From: Actinobacteria bacterium UBA2236 | GTDB lineage: Bacteria > Actinomycetota > Actinomycetes > Nanopelagicales > Nanopelagicaceae | Direction of reading: 5' to 3' | DNA: 21,545 bases | NCBI GenBank assembly: GCA_002347935.1 | Contig: DDYK01000036.1 | Location: forward strand, 7,316-28,860 | Shown: positions 21,153-21,545 of the stretch, in pieces | How positions within the stretch are numbered: position 1 is the first letter of the stretch | Layout: the number at the start of each line of letters is the position of its first letter | Position numbers and translations under genes: made by a program | Notes under the pieces: model-generated | What the model saw: only the letters and a program-made list of their open reading frames with translations | What the model was told of the DNA's origin: nothing | The model's database searches: none

Positions 21153-21545
21153 CTATGACAAGACTGGAAGCGTTTTTGGCTTGTATTTGGCGCGTTTTTC
21201 CTCAAAATTCTCAACTTCATCAATTTTTCTAAGCGTCAAACCAATGTCATCAAGTCCTTCCATGAGCCGCCAACGTGTGTAATCATCTAAATCAAATGAA
21301 ATTGACTCGTTTTTGTAGGAAACTAAACGAGTCTCAAGATCTACCCTGATCTCAAGTGATGGCTCTTGCTCAATTGCGCTCCAGAGAGCTTCAACATCGC
21401 TTTGACCAAGAATTACCGTCAAAAGCCCTGCTTTTAATGAGTTCCCACGGAAAATATCGGCAAAGCGAGATGAAATCACTACCTTAAATCCATAATTCAA
21501 AAGCGCCCAAACGGCATGCTCTCGTGAAGATCCAGTTCCAAAATC
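21153..21545 (-). CDS. leuD: 3-isopropylmalate dehydratase small subunit LeuD (5' end beyond window)
   Basis: LeuD pairs with LeuC to isomerise 2-isopropylmalate to 3-isopropylmalate in leucine synthesis. The reading frame is open to the right edge; the visible 130 residues begin DFGTGSSREHAVWALLNYGF, the aconitase-swivel signature of the family. They continue VVISSRFADIFRGNSLKAGLL and end in the C-terminal IDEVENFEEKRAKYKP. About 60 N-terminal residues are missing beyond the window. An apparent TTG start at 21500 lies inside the conserved domain and is not real. LeuC would be expected just upstream (to the right). The gene ends in its own terminator. Confidence 0.97.
   Translation of the reverse strand, partial: DFGTGSSREHAVWALLNYGFKVVISSRFADIFRGNSLKAGLLTVILGQSDVEALWSAIEQEPSLEIRVDLETRLVSYKNESISFDLDDYTRWRLMEGLDDIGLTLRKIDEVENFEEKRAKYKPKTLPVLS

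Noticed and set aside
21153..21500. leuD starting at TTG 21500
   Set aside because: The frame is open to the window edge and the preceding residues (DFGTGSSREHAVWAL) are conserved LeuD sequence, so the gene is truncated by the window, not short.
1..21545. A novel multi-gene system, mobile element, CRISPR array, tRNA or prophage
   Set aside because: Almost all protein-coding genes belong to well-known housekeeping families in a conserved actinobacterial order; no direct-repeat arrays, transposase or integrase genes, or tRNA cloverleaf were seen.

Overview
This 21.5-kb window is a dense, almost entirely housekeeping stretch of a bacterial chromosome. Gene content and order point to the Actinobacteria (Actinomycetota): SRP genes next to an amt-glnK pair, then smc, mutM, rnc, rpmF, DUF177, a SepIVA-like gene, coaD, rsmD and recG, followed by thiL, a stand-alone Lrp/AsnC effector-domain protein, ddl, gpsA and plsC, and an HU protein with a mycobacterial-style Lys/Ala/Pro tail. 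The base composition is low for that phylum (mid-40s % GC by eye). Gaps are mostly 0-40 bp, several stop and start codons overlap, and some proteins are shorter than usual. That combination suggests a genome-streamlined lineage such as the freshwater acI/Nanopelagicales group (Planktophila/Nanopelagicus-like). The lineage is inferred from composition and synteny, not proven.

Layout, left to right. (1) 1-1818, minus strand: rpsP, khpA, rimM and a left-truncated trmD, a 30S-maturation and tRNA-methylation operon read from rpsP. (2) ffh, with a likely intrinsic terminator. (3) amtB-glnK, an ammonium channel and its P-II partner, with a structured upstream region and a strong terminator. (4) A ten-gene run on the minus strand, read recG, rsmD, coaD, sepIVA-like, DUF177, rpmF, rnc, mutM, smc, ftsY (15951 to 5333); rpmF has its own plausible promoter. 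(5) rpmB on the plus strand, divergent from recG and converging on thiL with 9 bp between stop codons. (6) thiL, and the divergent plus-strand Lrp/AsnC-domain gene, which converges on ddl with 8 bp between stops. (7) plsC-gpsA-ddl, a tightly overlapping envelope operon. (8) hup, with a textbook terminator. (9) leuD, truncated by the right edge, with its own terminator.

Functionally the window combines ribosome and tRNA maturation (RimM, TrmD, KhpA, bS16, bL28, bL32, RNase III, RsmD), co-translational membrane targeting (Ffh, FtsY), chromosome organisation and repair (SMC, HU, RecG, MutM), nitrogen uptake (AmtB, GlnK), cofactor synthesis (CoaD, ThiL), envelope precursors (Ddl, GpsA, PlsC), cell-envelope growth and division (SepIVA-like) and leucine synthesis (LeuD).

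I see no mobile element, CRISPR array, tRNA or rRNA gene, phage gene or defence system. No intergenic gap exceeds 200 bp. The most notable observations are an rnc gene with no ATG/GTG/TTG start that seems to begin at CTG behind a well-placed Shine-Dalgarno sequence, a large nested inverted repeat upstream of amtB, a shortened SepIVA homologue, a P-II protein lacking the T-loop Lys40 with no glnD beside it, and a repetitive acidic extension on ribosomal protein bS16.
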